This document shows, piece by piece, positions 23,640 through 33,839 of a DNA stretch of 64,000 bases. The notes beneath the pieces are model-generated. The model was not told where the DNA came from. It saw only the letters and a list, made by a program, of their open reading frames with translations, and made no database searches. Source of the DNA: Myripristis murdjan (Eukaryota > Chordata > Actinopteri > Holocentriformes > Holocentridae); assembly GCF_902150065.1 (NCBI RefSeq), contig NC_043990.1:2059617-2123616 (forward strand), given 5' to 3'. The number at the start of each line of letters is the position of its first letter. The first letter of the stretch is position 1. The translations under genes and the position numbers were made by a program.

Positions 23640-24020
23640 AGAAAGGCTGATGCTCAGGACCAAATCCCCCCAAAAAGGCCTTTAACAGAGAGAAAAATAG
23701 GAAGACACTTCATTTTTCCCCTTTGCTGTCACTTTGTTTTTTTTCCTCCTTTGGCTCTTCTACTTTCTGTGAATCAGTCAGAGCTCCTGTTTCCCCTCCT
23801 TTCCCAGCTCTCTGTCTGGGTGTGCTCTGTAAAAACCGTCTGGCCTGATGATCGACCTTGTCGGCCTCCTCTGACCCAACAGCACAGGCACAAAAAACAG
23901 GAACACAGTGAAATAAACTTCTGTTGTTCAGTTATTATTGGCACAACAAAGAGAGCCTGAACATTTTGAAAGGTCCAGGTTCCTCATTTGAACTTTACCA
24001 AACACAGGCCCTCTGGGTGA
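23640..24020 (-). repeat. Duplicated upstream segment (copy next to gene E)
   Basis: About 330 bases match, in inverted orientation, the segments at 26640-27005 and 35090-35445. In all three cases the segment lies a few hundred bases upstream of a defensin-like gene (E, B, C) with the same polarity relative to that gene. It encodes nothing recognisable, though related frames stay open across it on one strand in each copy. It may hold shared regulatory sequence or simply mark the duplication boundary. Confidence 0.75.
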
Positions 24021-24069
24021 TGCAAGAATCGTTGATGTAAATATTTCGTTATCATAATCATTGACGAAA

Positions 24070-24545
24070 GGAGGACGAGCTGGAGCCAGGTGACCCTAAC
24101 GACTGCCAGATGACCCTAACGACTACCAAGCGACCCCAAAGACTGCCAGGTGACCATAACGACCGTTGCCCACTCCTGGAGCCAGGTGACCGTAACGACT
24201 GCCAGATGACGCTAACAACTACCAGGTGACGCTAACGACTGTCGCCCACTCCTGGAGCCAGGTGACCTTAACGACCACCAGATGACCCTAACGACTGCCA
24301 GGCAACCCTAATGAACGCTAGGTGAGCCTAACGATTGTCGCCCACTCCTGGAGCCAGGTGACCCTAACGACCGTCGCCCACTCCTGGGGCCAGGTGACCC
24401 TAACGACTGTCGCCCACTCCTGGAGCCAGGTGACCCTAACGACCACCAGGTGACTCTAACGACTGCCAGGCGACCCTAATGACTGCCAGGTGACCACAAC
24501 AACTGCCAGGCAACCATAACGACTGCCAGGCGACCCTAACGACTG
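24070..24545 (-). repeat. 20-bp minisatellite, block 1
   Basis: About 20 degenerate units of a 20-base sequence with consensus GTTAGGGTCACCTGGCAGTC on the minus strand, so on the plus strand it reads CCAGGTGACCCTAACGACTG. Some units are fused to CGCCCACTCCTGGAG. Other blocks are at 26285-26335, 30525-31240, 31695-31860 and 34555-34815. Each unit carries a TTAGGG hexamer. Confidence 0.9.
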
Positions 24546-24714
24546 TTTGTTTATTTACATGAGGGACATTCCCTGATTGCAAGAGGAAGGCTGTTCCAAA
24601 ACAGTCTGTCCACAGCGGCACCACACAGCGCCCTCTAGTGGTGGCCCTGCTGCTACTGGCACTGCTGGCCCTCTGCTTGGTGAATGAACCCAACACAAAC
24701 TCCTGAAATAGCAG
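24546..24714. repeat. Low-copy segment, copy of 34080-34276
   Basis: The sequence from TTTATTTACATG to GAAATAGCAG repeats at 34080-34276 and, inverted, at 32310-32475. It ends exactly where the Harbinger element begins. The other two copies continue without interruption and give the empty site. Confidence 0.8.
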
Positions 24715-25792
24715 AGGGCTGTACTACGAAGCAGGCTTAGTGGGTTAGCGGCGCTATCTCATCTTTTAACTCTTGGAGATTGCGTCACCATTTACTAATG
24801 ATCCGGTGGACCTGGGAGCCAGGATTGTCCGTGGCTCATTACGGAGACAAAGGCACACTACATTTGCTGACTTGTTGAGCCAAGTGTCAGGAATACCACA
24901 GATAGAAGTTGTGCGCTCACAGTAGGGCAAACGGTGTGCGTGGTGCTAATAGTAGCCTATACCTGCACAATGCAGGTATACTATTAGTGGTGCACAGACA
25001 AAACGTCTGTCACGGCATCCGAAGGTGCTGATTGGACGGGAGCAGCCCGTGATGATTCAAATGCACTCCAAATGCCACTTATTCCCATTTAGGAAAAAAG
25101 ATTTAACAAAAAAGGAGCAAACAAACATCAACAGAAATGGCTCCATAATTCCAGTTAAACTTCAAATATAACGAACAATTATCTGAAACTACTGACAAGT
25201 AGCTCTAAGCAGCGTAAATAGTGGTCAAAATTGTCATGTAACCATGGTAACCACCGCCTGCTCCGTCACCCACACACACCTTCAGTCACCAGACTTCACC
25301 TCAGGCTTTACCTCCAATTCCTAGGCAACACTCCCATAAAGCTACTGAAGTTACATATTTCTAAACTAAAATTCATAATACTGAATGAATATATAGAATA
25401 TAATGAGAGTCAGTGTTGATTTACGCATTCACTCGGTCAGCAATTTTCTGCAAGCACTCCTCTCGCCTTATTTGCGGCCACAGAGTTGCTCTTAGCAGTA
25501 ATTTTATTTTAAAAATGTCCATAGCTTTCCATGAGGACAAGCTGCTCCTCTTGTGTGAAATATGCAGCCCGTGAACGGTCCATTTTTGGCGGAAGTAGAA
25601 TCATATGAGGCCAAAACGCCCCCTTTTTCTGTGAACGCGCACAGAGCACAAAGCTGACAGCCGGACTGAACAGACCTTGATGAGAACCACCGTCGTGATA
25701 CCATTTAACTTTGACTGGAGCTTTAGGTTTTGTTGAGCCTGATAGTGAACACAAAGCCTGGCTATGTTGAGCCTCCTTCGTAGTACAGCTCT
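24715..25792. mobile_element. PIF/Harbinger-type DNA transposon (1.08 kb)
   Basis: The ends are AGGGCTGTACTACGAAG and, inverted, AGAGCTGTACTACGAAG. The flanks carry a 3-base duplication CAG (24712-24714 and 25793-25795), as Harbinger elements make. Empty sites at about 34273-34280 and inverted at 32308-32314 confirm the boundaries. Near the left end a DPVDLGARIVRGSLRRQR-like stretch (about 24800-24860) resembles the start of the Harbinger nuclease. On the minus strand 25400-25760 encodes a piece of its Myb/SANT-like partner (FTQEEQLVLMESY, then a KIADRVNA ending). The nuclease core is missing, so the copy is non-autonomous. Confidence 0.85.
25400..25760 (-). pseudogene. Harbinger Myb/SANT-like protein fragment
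   Basis: The minus strand encodes YFTQEEQLVLMESYGHF, then after a frame change AKSNSVAANKARGECLQKI and ADRVNA. This is the N-terminal tri-helical DNA-binding region of the Myb-like protein that accompanies Harbinger nucleases. At least one frame break separates the two parts, so it is unlikely to give a working protein. Confidence 0.65.
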
Positions 25793-26340
25793 CAGGGCTG
25801 CCATGAGAATCCCAAAAACATCAACAACATGTGTGGTGTAATCCCTCACGCTGTACGGTTCTGTGAGGGTTCTAGTTCTCCTCTGTCCTGCATTTGGCCA
25901 CAAGTTCTCATCAGCATCACATGTTCTTGTCTTCTCGGACGATGGATCTGGCCACTCCTCTGTCTCCACCAGCCGGTCTGCCTTCATCCATGTTTCCAAA
26001 CCAAATCAGTCCAAAGCTGCCCCCTTCTGTCTGTTTGGTAACGAGGCTAAAAACATCCACTCAGAGTTGAATCGAGCTCGGCTGGACTGTCTGTGGGTTC
26101 TTGAAGACGTTTCACTTCTCATCCAGGAAGCTTCTTCAGCTCTGACAGACTGGGGGGGCGTCCCAGCTGTTCCACCTGTGGGCTCGTTCTCCAGGTCGTT
26201 ATACATCTGGCTCGTTAGTGCTCCTCCCTGTTGGGACGACCGTCTTAAGTGTCATCAGGGTCACCTGGATCTAGGAGAGGGCAACGGTCGTTAGCGTCAC
26301 CTGGGAGTCGTTAGGGTCACCTGGGAGTCGTTAGGGTAGC
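25793..26340. repeat. Low-copy segment shared with 31855-32330 and 34276-34550
   Basis: From CTGCCATGAGAATCCC onward the sequence matches 34276-34550 directly and 31855-32330 inverted. The 26050-26270 part contains CATCCAGGAAGCTTCTTCAG and AAGACGTTTCACTTCTCATC, a common fish interspersed sequence. It ends in a short block of the 20-bp minisatellite (26285-26335). No gene is supported. Confidence 0.75.
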
Positions 26341-26639
26341 ATGGCTCCAGGAGTGAACAGTGGTTGTTGGGGTCAAGCAAGGTCAAAGGTGAATGGTTGA
26401 ACTTCCTGTGAAGTCCTTAATGCAGTGTTTGCCAGCATTAGCAAATTACGGTTTCCTAGTGTTCGCCTGTCCAGACTGCCAGGAAACTCTGTCAACTCGT
26501 CACTGTCAACTCTGAAGTTTGCAGCACGTTAGGGCCTTAAATTTCCTATGATAGCTGTTAGCAACCCATTAGCCAGGATGCTAACTTTACCTCATTAGCA
26601 AAGCTGTAGGTGTCCATGATGGGCAGCTTGTGCTTATTC
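26341..26639. repeat. Low-copy segment, three copies
   Basis: The stretch from GGCTCCAGGAGTGAACAGTGG to GCTTATTCCAACATG repeats at 31233-31500 and 34813-35090 with small differences. In all three copies it directly follows a block of the 20-bp minisatellite. Confidence 0.85.
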
Positions 26640-27245
26640 CAACATGAAAGCAAACACCCAGAGGGCCTGTGTTTGGTAAAGTTCACATGAGGAAACTGGA
26701 CCTTTCAAAATGTTCAGGCTCTTTGTTGCGCCAGTAACTGAACAACAGAAGTTTATTTCACTGTGTTCCTGTTTTTTGTGCCTGTGCTGTTGGGTCAGAG
26801 GTGGCCAACGAGGACGATCATCAGGCCGGACGGTTTTTACAGAGCACACCCAGACAGAGAGCTGGGAAAGGCGGGGAACCAGGAGCTCTGACTGATTCAC
26901 AGAAAGTAGAAGAGCCAAAGGAGGAATAAAACAAAGTGACAGCAAAGGGGAAAAATGAAGTGTCTTTATATATTTCTCTTTGTTAAAGGCCTTTTGGGGG
27001 ATTTGTTCCCTATTCAGTGTGAGAGTCTAAGCACAAAAGATGTTATAATTTATGACATTGAGCTGTTAGGGTTAGGGTTAATAAAACAGACATGAAAACA
27101 GTTTTTTGAGTTCCTGTACCAGTGAGTCAGAGCAGACTGGGAGAACTGGGTTACTGGCTTTTTTGACAGGATGATGATATTAGCAAAGAAAGAATTTCAC
27201 ATCTCTATGGACTATTGACCCCAGGTGATGAAACCTTATCATCTG
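26640..27245 (+). repeat. Duplicated 5' flank of gene B
   Basis: 26640-27005 is the second copy of the segment at 23640-24020 (inverted) and 35090-35445 (direct). 27100-27245 continues to match the gene C flank at 35510-35660 and part of the orphan segment near 17050. The block ends in the promoter of gene B. Confidence 0.8.
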
Positions 27246-27290
27246 ATTGGACGGCAGGGCAGTGCGTCTACATGACTGGAGCCTTTATAA
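27246..27290 (+). promoter_or_regulatory. Putative promoter of gene B
   Basis: An inverted CCAAT box in ATTGGACGGCAGGGC is followed 35 bases on by CTTTATAAC, about 90 bases before the ATG. Gene C has the same arrangement (35662 and TTTATAAG at 35700). The match to a strong TATA promoter suggests inducible transcription, which is inference. Confidence 0.6.
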
Positions 27291-27375
27291 CAATCAGAAG
27301 AATCAGAACATCATTGATCCAGAGCTGCTGACTGTTTGTCCGAGTCCATTTCAACAAAGACAAGAAGAAACAGCC

Positions 27376-28467
27376 ATGAACGCCCGAGTCTCACTGATGC
27401 TGGTCTTGGCCGCTCTGCTGCTCTTTGCAGGTGAGGCATCAGGTTACAAGACTTTTTATTATTTCTGCTCATGTTCAGACTCACATTGTCTACATTTAAC
27501 CTCTAACAGGGCCGTCCCCAGATATCTGGGGGCACACCCTCCTCGGGGGCCCCTGTGACTTTACAGGACTCTGTTTTGATCTGTTTTGATGTGACTTCAC
27601 TGTAAAATGGACAAAGATTTTGATTTAATTTTTCTGAGAGTTTTGCCGCCACAGATGTTGCTCATGTTTGCAGAGACGCTGTGTGTGTTCGGTCAGGAGT
27701 CAAGCTTTTGGGACGAGGGGGATTATTGTTTCTTTGGGTGGCAGAGATCCTGGGTTCAAATTAATTATCCTTGGGCATTTAATTGGGCATGTAATTATCT
27801 TGTATTTTTAAAATGAACATTTGGCATGATTTTTAAATAATTTCCTTGAAATTCAACTTGAAATATATAATTTTCTGGAATTCTTTTACCTTTTCTTGCT
27901 CATCCTCAGGTCATTTTTTGCAAAAAAAAAAAAAAATGGCATTGTTTTAACTTTTCTGTCATTGTAAATTTCAGATACTTTTTAAATCTTTTCTGTTTTA
28001 ATTAAAAAAAAAACATATTTTTTTTATGATTCATTTTTTGCATTTCATTGATAATTCCATGGTAATTTTTGATTCATGTCATTTTTGCCAGTTTTCTTTA
28101 TTTTTCACATTTTCTGGTCCTTATACTGTCATTTTTCCCCTCTTGTTCATCCTCTCAGCTCTGCCACTCAGTGCAGGTCAGGCTTCGGGTCGCAAGATAT
28201 TTTTTATTTCTGCAGAGGTTTAGGCTCACATTGTCTCAGCTGAACTGGATTTAGGTTGGAGAAAAATTACAGGAAACTAAAAACCTGGGAGTTAATGTTA
28301 AAGATAATGTTTAAAGTTTGATAATTCAGCTTAATAATTAACTTTGCCAAATAACTCATTTTCAACCAGGCGCAGAGGCAGGAGCGATCTGTGATGCAAG
28401 GGGAGGATCATGCACCGCTCCTTACTCCTGTGAATCCAGGCATAAGCACTGGTACATCTCATCCTTT

Positions 28468-28527
<60 letters not shown>

Positions 28528-29129
28528 GCCATATACATATATATGGCAGATATATAGATATAGAAGTTCTATATGCCATATTGGTAATATCCACACCGTG
28601 AATTAAATTGTACTGACAGACAAATGTTTCCTTGCAGGGTGATTACATCTGACTGCATTAAAAACGTACGAGTGTAAGTTCAACAGAGACTCATTTTTTA
28701 TCTCCACACTGCCCACTTGTGGCCAAAAAAATAAAGTAAAATTAAATAAATCACTGAGGGGAGCTGTGTGGTTTCGTGCAGGTGAGCCGCTGACGGCTGC
28801 AGGAGACGACACTCTCCAAACTGCTTTCAGAAATATCATGCAAGAAAAAAAAAGTTTTTAAATGTGTCTTGGTTGTTATATTCTTTACTTGTTTTAATTT
28901 ATCGACCTTATTTGCTTTTTTAGTGTGCTTTCATTTGATTTTTCTCTCTTTCTGCTGTAAAAGTGTCTTTTGGTATTTAGAAAGCAACATACAAACATGC
29001 TGTTATTTTTAGCTTTTTTAAACTGTGATCTTGTATTGGGCTCGTGTCTGTAAGTTATTCTGCATAATGTCCCATCTGAAATAAAGTTTATCACTCACTT
29101 TGTGTTTCAGGTGCTGTCTGGATGGCTGA
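27376..29129 (+). CDS. Beta-defensin-like secreted peptide, gene B (4 exons)
   Basis: Predicted secreted peptide of about 67 residues. Exons are 27376-27442 (or 27430), 28370-28451, 28638-28673 and 29111-29129, phases 1-2-2. Exon 1 is a signal peptide starting MNARVSLMLVLAALLLFAG. Exon 2 gives ICDARGGSC, the third Cys and HKH, and its junction with exon 3 builds a Trp (HW/VITSDC). Exon 4 supplies only V-CC-LDG and the stop. Cys frame C-x6-C-x5-C-x12-C-x6-CC with GG-x-C. Mature part is roughly neutral. Two in-frame donors exist 12 bases apart: GTGAGG at 27431 and GTTACA at 27443. Gene C has kept only the first. Intron 1 holds a tRNA-Pro-like relic, intron 2 an AT microsatellite. AATAAA is at about 29228. 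Gene C is its direct duplicate 8.4 kb away. The 19-base coding part of exon 4 explains why gene finders may miss it. Confidence 0.8.
27695..27770 (+). pseudogene. tRNA-Pro-like relic in intron 1 of gene B
   Basis: The stretch GGGGGATTATTGTTTCTTTG, then GGTGGCAGAGATCC and TGGGTTCAAAT has the order of the D arm, anticodon arm (TTTGGGT, anticodon TGG) and T arm of tRNA-Pro. The 3' acceptor end is lost. The same relic is in gene C (36285-36352) and a related one is on the minus strand at 16892-16965. Confidence 0.55.
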
Positions 29130-29370
29130 GGACAAAACCCACTTTGAGATGAGAGAAGAGACCTGATTCACTCCCAGGAGGGAAAGCTACTTTTGGCACT
29201 GTAAAAAAAATAAAAATGTATGAAAAATAAATAAAGTCATGCTTCATCCCAAGTTTGCTTTGCATGTTTCTGCCTAGAAATCCACACTCAAGACAAGAGG
29301 AGTGAGAAAAAAAAAAAAAAAAAAACCTTTGAGAATCGTCACATGACGCTGAAAATCATACTAATGTTTT

Positions 29371-29405
<35 letters not shown>

Positions 29406-29501
29406 TCAAACAGGCTTTTTTACCAGCCAAAATACTTGGAGGGATTTTATTATTAAGGTATTGAAGCAAATGGGCACATTCTTGACTCGTTCATGTTACA
29501 T

Positions 29502-29551
<50 letters not shown>

Positions 29552-29598
29552 GCAGACTGCAGCAGTCACTTCAGTTTCTGTTCAGTCTGACTGAGGGA
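29130..29598. other. 3' flank of gene B
   Basis: Up to about 29365 the sequence matches the 3' flank of gene C (37698-37965). It then holds an ATT microsatellite (29375-29405) and a GATA tract (29504-29550) before the V1 recombination signal. Confidence 0.6.
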
Positions 29599-29626
29599 GG
29601 TTTTTGTATGACGCTTTTTCACTGTG
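29599..29626 (-). other. Recombination signal (12-spacer) of V1
   Basis: On the minus strand CACAGTG, a 12-base spacer and ACAAAAACC follow the V exon directly. Heptamer and nonamer are consensus, as expected for a kappa-type V segment. Confidence 0.85.
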
Positions 29627-30109
29627 TGAACAGAAACTGACTGTTGATATCGTGGTAACTCTGACAGTAGTAGACTGCTGCATCTTCAGCCTGGACTCCA
29701 CTGATGGTCAGAGTGAAGTCATCCCTGATCCACTGCCTGTAAAACGACCTGGAATCCCTGATACTCGAGTATTAGCTTGGTAAATGAGCAGTTTAGGAGC
29801 TTCTCCATCTCTCTGTTGGTACCAGTTTAAATAGTGGGCGCTACCAGAAACAAAAACATTCTGGCTGGTTTTACATGTGATGGTGATGGAGGCTCCCAGA
29901 GCAGCCCTCACTGCTCCAGGCTGAGTCACTGTGACCTGGCCTCTGGACTCTGAGGACACACAGACAAAAAACAGAAAGCAGCGTCATGCTTTTCTCCGCT
30001 TCATTTCAGAGGGACGGATCTTCATAGAGGAGAGGACTTTGATTCTCTGGACTTTACCTGTCAAGCAGCAGCAGAGGAGAGTCCAGATGAGGATGGAGCT
30101 CAAAGTCAT
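29627..30109 (-). pseudogene. Ig light-chain V segment V1 (orphan pseudogene)
   Basis: Leader exon 30109-30058 (starting MTLSSIL) and V exon 29949-29627 on the minus strand. The V exon begins [19 protein letters not shown], has the first Cys in ITCKTSQ, the WYQQ framework 2 motif and LLIYQANTR, all typical of teleost kappa-like (L1 type) light chains. Compared with V2-V5 one base is missing in framework 3 just after GSGSG (CATCCC for CACTCCC near 29720), so the frame is lost before the YYC motif. Similarity to the other V genes ends about 5 bases upstream of the ATG, so the octamer and TATA-like region are absent. It lies 500 bases beyond gene B in opposite orientation. It could still serve as a donor in gene conversion, which is speculative. 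Confidence 0.85.
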
Positions 30110-30403
30110 GTTTTGATCGTCATCTTAAAGCTGGAGCCTGAAGATTAATTTGAGCTGCAGCTCAGCTCTGAGGGTCACGTTATTACAGTCATGAATCTGT
30201 AATAAAGACGTAAAGAAGTTTTGGATAGGCATCTATTTTTATTCATTTATTTATTCATTCATTTGCAGCAATTTTAGGTTTGGTAAAATTTATTACTCAG
30301 ATCAAGACACCAAGACCTGAGGAACACCACAGAAACATCCAGGCTGCGATTTGGTGTGTGTGTGTGTGTGTGTGTGTATAAATATGTGTGTGTGTGTGTG
30401 TGT

Positions 30404-30438
<35 letters not shown>

Positions 30439-30524
30439 GCATATGCTTATTGTCTCATACAGTATTTTCTCTCTCTTATTTTCTCTGGGTAAGGTACAAG
30501 TTCTAAATTAGAAAAACTGTTAGG
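30110..30524. other. Non-coding stretch with (TG)n/(CA)n palindrome
   Basis: No gene. TG tracts at 30354-30376 and 30387-30402 face a CA tract at 30411-30437, forming a possible hairpin. The region otherwise has no recognisable content. Confidence 0.4.
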
Positions 30525-31240
30525 GTTGCCAGGCTGTCGTTAGGGACACCTGGCAGTCATTGGGGTTGCATGGCAGTTGTTAGTGTCACCAAGCGGCCAT
30601 TAGGGTCACCAAGCAGTCATTAGGGTCACCAAGCGGTCATTAGGGTCACCTGGCAGTCATTAGGGTCACCTGGCAGTCATTAGGGTCACCTGGCGGTCTT
30701 TTGGGTTGCCTGGCCGTCGTTAGGGTCACCTGGCAGTCATTAGGGTCGCATGGCAGTCATTATGGTCACCAAGCTGTCATTAGGGTCACCTGGCAGTCGT
30801 TAGGGTCACCTGGCAGTTGCTGGGGTCACCAAGTGATCATTGGGGTCATCTGGCAGTCATTAGGGTCACCTGGCAGTCATTAGGGTTGCATGGCAGTCGT
30901 TAGGGTTGCCTGGCCATCAATAGGGTCACCTGGCAGTCGTTAGGGTCACCTGGCAGTCATTAGGGTCACCTGGTCGTCATTAGGGTCACCTGACAGTCGT
31001 TGGGGTCACCTGGTCGTCTTTAGGGTCACCTGGCAGTCGTTAGGGTCACCTGGTCGTCTTTAGGGTCACCTGGCAGTCGTTAGGGTCACCTGGCAGTCGT
31101 TGGGGTCACCTGGTCGTCTTTAGGGTCACCTGGCAGTCGTTAGGGTCACCTGGTCATCATTAGGGTCACTTGGCAGTCGTTGTGGCCACTTGGCAGTTGT
31201 TAGGGTCACCTGGCGGTCCTTAGGGTCACCTGGCTCCAGG
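30525..31240 (+). repeat. 20-bp minisatellite, block 2 (largest)
   Basis: About 35 units of GTTAGGGTCACCTGGCAGTC run head to tail with scattered substitutions (CAT for CGT, GTCGTC for GCAGTC). Unit register is kept throughout, so it arose by tandem expansion. The open frame across it is a repeat artefact. Confidence 0.95.
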
Positions 31241-31694
31241 AGTGAACAGTGGTTGTTGGGGTCAAGTGAGTTCAAAGGTGAATGGTTGAACTTCCTGTGA
31301 AGTCCTTAAGGCGATGTTTGCCAGCATTAGCAAGTTAACGTTTCCTAGTGTTCGCCTGTCCAGACTGCAAGGAAACACAGCTCGTCACTGTCAACTCTGA
31401 AGTTTGCAGCGCTTTAGGGTCATAAATTTCCTGTGATAATATAATATAACTTCACCTCATTAGCAACACTGCCGGTGTCCATGATGGGCAGCTTGTGCTA
31501 ATTCCAACTTTATTGATCCCCTAGGACGAAACTCAGAGTGACACAGCAGCAGCAAAATAGCCAATAAGTTCTATCAAACAAACAGCAAGGCAAAGATAAA
31601 TATGCATTAAAAGAAAACATGTCCAACGAAAGTGAAGGCAAACTGAATAAAAAGACAATTAAATAGAATAATAATAAAAACATAGAGTGAAAAG
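31241..31694. repeat. Third low-copy segment followed by a LINE 3' tail
   Basis: 31241-31500 is a copy of 26341-26639. At ATTCCAAC it gives way to an inverted LINE tail (TTTATTGATCCCCTAGGACG on the plus strand, thus the usual GGATCAATAAAG end on the minus strand) running to about 31694. The other two copies of the segment continue into the defensin 5' flank here, so the insertion or a rearrangement removed it. Confidence 0.7.
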
Positions 31695-31860
31695 TAGACC
31701 AGGCTGATCCTAACGAACGCCAGGTGACCCTAACGACCACCAGGTGACCATAACGACCACCAGGCTACCCTAACGAATGCTAGGTGACCCTAACGACCAC
31801 CAGGCGACCATAATGACCGTTGCCCTCTCCTAGATCCAGGTGACCCTAATGACACTTAAG
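31695..31860 (-). repeat. 20-bp minisatellite, block 3
   Basis: Around eight degenerate units in the same orientation as block 1 (CCAGGTGACCCTAACGACCA). It adjoins the inverted copy of the low-copy segment at 31855-32330, mirroring the order at 26280-26340. Confidence 0.85.
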
Positions 31861-32475
31861 ATGGTCATCCCAACAGGGAGGAGCACTAACGAGCCAGATG
31901 TATAACGACCTGGAGAACGAGCCCACAGGTGGAACAGCTGGGACGCCCCCCCCAGTCTGTCAGAGCTGAAGAAGCTTCCTGGATGAGAAGTGAAACGTCT
32001 TCAAGAACCCACAGACAGTCCAGCCGAGCTCAATTCAACTCGGAGTGGATGTTTTTAGCCTCGTTACCAAACAGACAGAAGAGGATGGCTTTGGACTGAT
32101 TTGGTTTGGAAACATGGATGAAGGCAGACCGGCTGGTGGAGACAGAGGAGTGACCAGATCCATCGTCCGAGAAGACAAAAACATGTGATGCTGATGAGAA
32201 CTTGTGGCCAAACGCAGGACAGAGGAGAACTAGAACCCTGACAGAACCGTACAGCGCGAGGGATTACACCGCACATGTTGTTGATGTTTTTGGGATTCTT
32301 ATGGCAGCCCTGCTATTTCAGGAGTTTGTGTTGTGTTCAAGCAGAGGGCTGGCAGTGGCAGTAGCAGCAGGGCCACCACTAGAGGGCACAGCAGCTGTGG
32401 ACAGACTGTGCTGTCACTTCAGGGAAGTGAGTATTGGAACAGCCTTCCTTTTGCAATCACAGAATGTCCCACATG
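31855..32475 (-). repeat. Inverted copies of the 24.5-26.3 kb low-copy segments
   Basis: 31855-32330 is the inverted copy of 25793-26270, and 32310-32475 that of 24546-24714, joined without the Harbinger element. This confirms the element's empty site. Confidence 0.8.
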
Positions 32476-33428
32476 TCCCAGTTCATGACTCTGCTCGGCC
32501 TTCAACCTGCAGGCTGAAGGCCGAGCAGCCCTGGGATCAGAGTTACCGCACAGCAGGACATGAACTGTGTCTCCTCCTGTTTGTCTGCTGCTTTGTTTCT
32601 GTTTGCATTTTGTTGCTCATGATGTTTTTTTTTTTTGTTTGTCTTACCTGCCTCAGGAGTACAGATGTAAATTAGCATTCTTGCTAACACCACCATGTTT
32701 ACATCTTGTACTTTATAGTGATGTTCATTAATGTGCTCTGTCCCTATTGAACAAACGAACAAACAAACATGTAAATAAACACATGAATAGCCAATGGAAG
32801 TTGTAGTTTTTGTTGTAGTCTTGAAGGGGAACTCCCCAGCCTCCACATCCCAGTCACGTGGGATTATAACACTTGGATTTTGTCCAGCAGCCAGACACTT
32901 TGTTATATTTCGATGGAGATTTTGGTTCAGGGATATGGCCGATATCTGTTGGGTTTCTGTAAGGAGCCTTGAGATGACTTCTGTTATGATTCAATGCAAT
33001 ACAAATACAATTGAATTGAATTGAATTGAATAATGGACATGTACAGTGTTGTCCACCTGTTAAAGCGTGGAGTTAAACTCTGAGTTCCAGTAAGAACGTG
33101 ACAGAAGGTTCCTGAGCTCAGCAGAACATTAAAGCCCAGCAGGACGTTACCCTGCAGCTTCAGCTTCACTGCCAGGCTTTAGCTGGTGGACTGGGAAAGA
33201 AATGAGTCCAAGGTGTTTATTCTCCTTTATTTCTGCTTATGAAGGAGCAAAACACAGAAAGGTCAAGGAGTCAAAGCGTCTTGTTGTGTTCACCTCCTGT
33301 TGGCACACGGCATTGTTCAATATCACGTCCTGTTTTTCTGATTCAAAGCAGGAAATCAGGTTTGTAACGATGCATATGTGGGGAAAAGCAGAAGCATGAT
33401 CAAACACACAGATACACACACCAGCTGA

Positions 33429-33467
<39 letters not shown>

Positions 33468-33839
33468 GACAGAACAACAGGGAAGAATGAAAAGGACATG
33501 AACTTCTCCTTCTGTTTGTCTGCTGCTTTATTTCTGTTTGCATTTTCTTGCTTATGATGCTTTTTTTTTTTGTTTTACCTGCCTCAGGAGTACAGATGTA
33601 AATTAGCATTCTTGCTAAACCCAACATGTTTACATCTTGTACTTTATAGTGATGTTCATTAATGTGCTCTGTCCCTATTGAAGAAGCAAGTAAACAAACA
33701 CATGAATAAATAAATGAATGAATGAATAAATAATGTAAGTAGTAGCTTTTGTTGTATTTTCGTAGGGAAACTCCCCCAAACAGATCCTCAGCAGGGACTC
33801 CCTCCACTGCTGGTTCTTCTCAACGTGACGATGTTTCAG
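32476..33839. repeat. Two copies of an interspersed repeat with LINE-like tail
   Basis: 32560-32800 and 33500-33760 share TTTGTCTGCTGCTTT, CTCAGGAGTACAGATGTAAA, TTAGCATTCTTGCTAA and a CTCTGTCCCTATTGAA end followed by AAAC or AAAT repeats. A third, inverted copy is at 38290-38580. The 3' tail form suggests a LINE 3' region. A TG tract is at 33427-33466. No gene is supported. Confidence 0.6.

Noticed and set aside
25829-26294. Overlapping frames of 70-143 residues
   Set aside because: The segment is a low-copy repeat present three times with frames broken differently, and no domain is recognised.
30525-31240. Possible CRISPR-like array
   Set aside because: Units are contiguous 20-base tandem repeats without spacers, in a vertebrate genome; it is a minisatellite.
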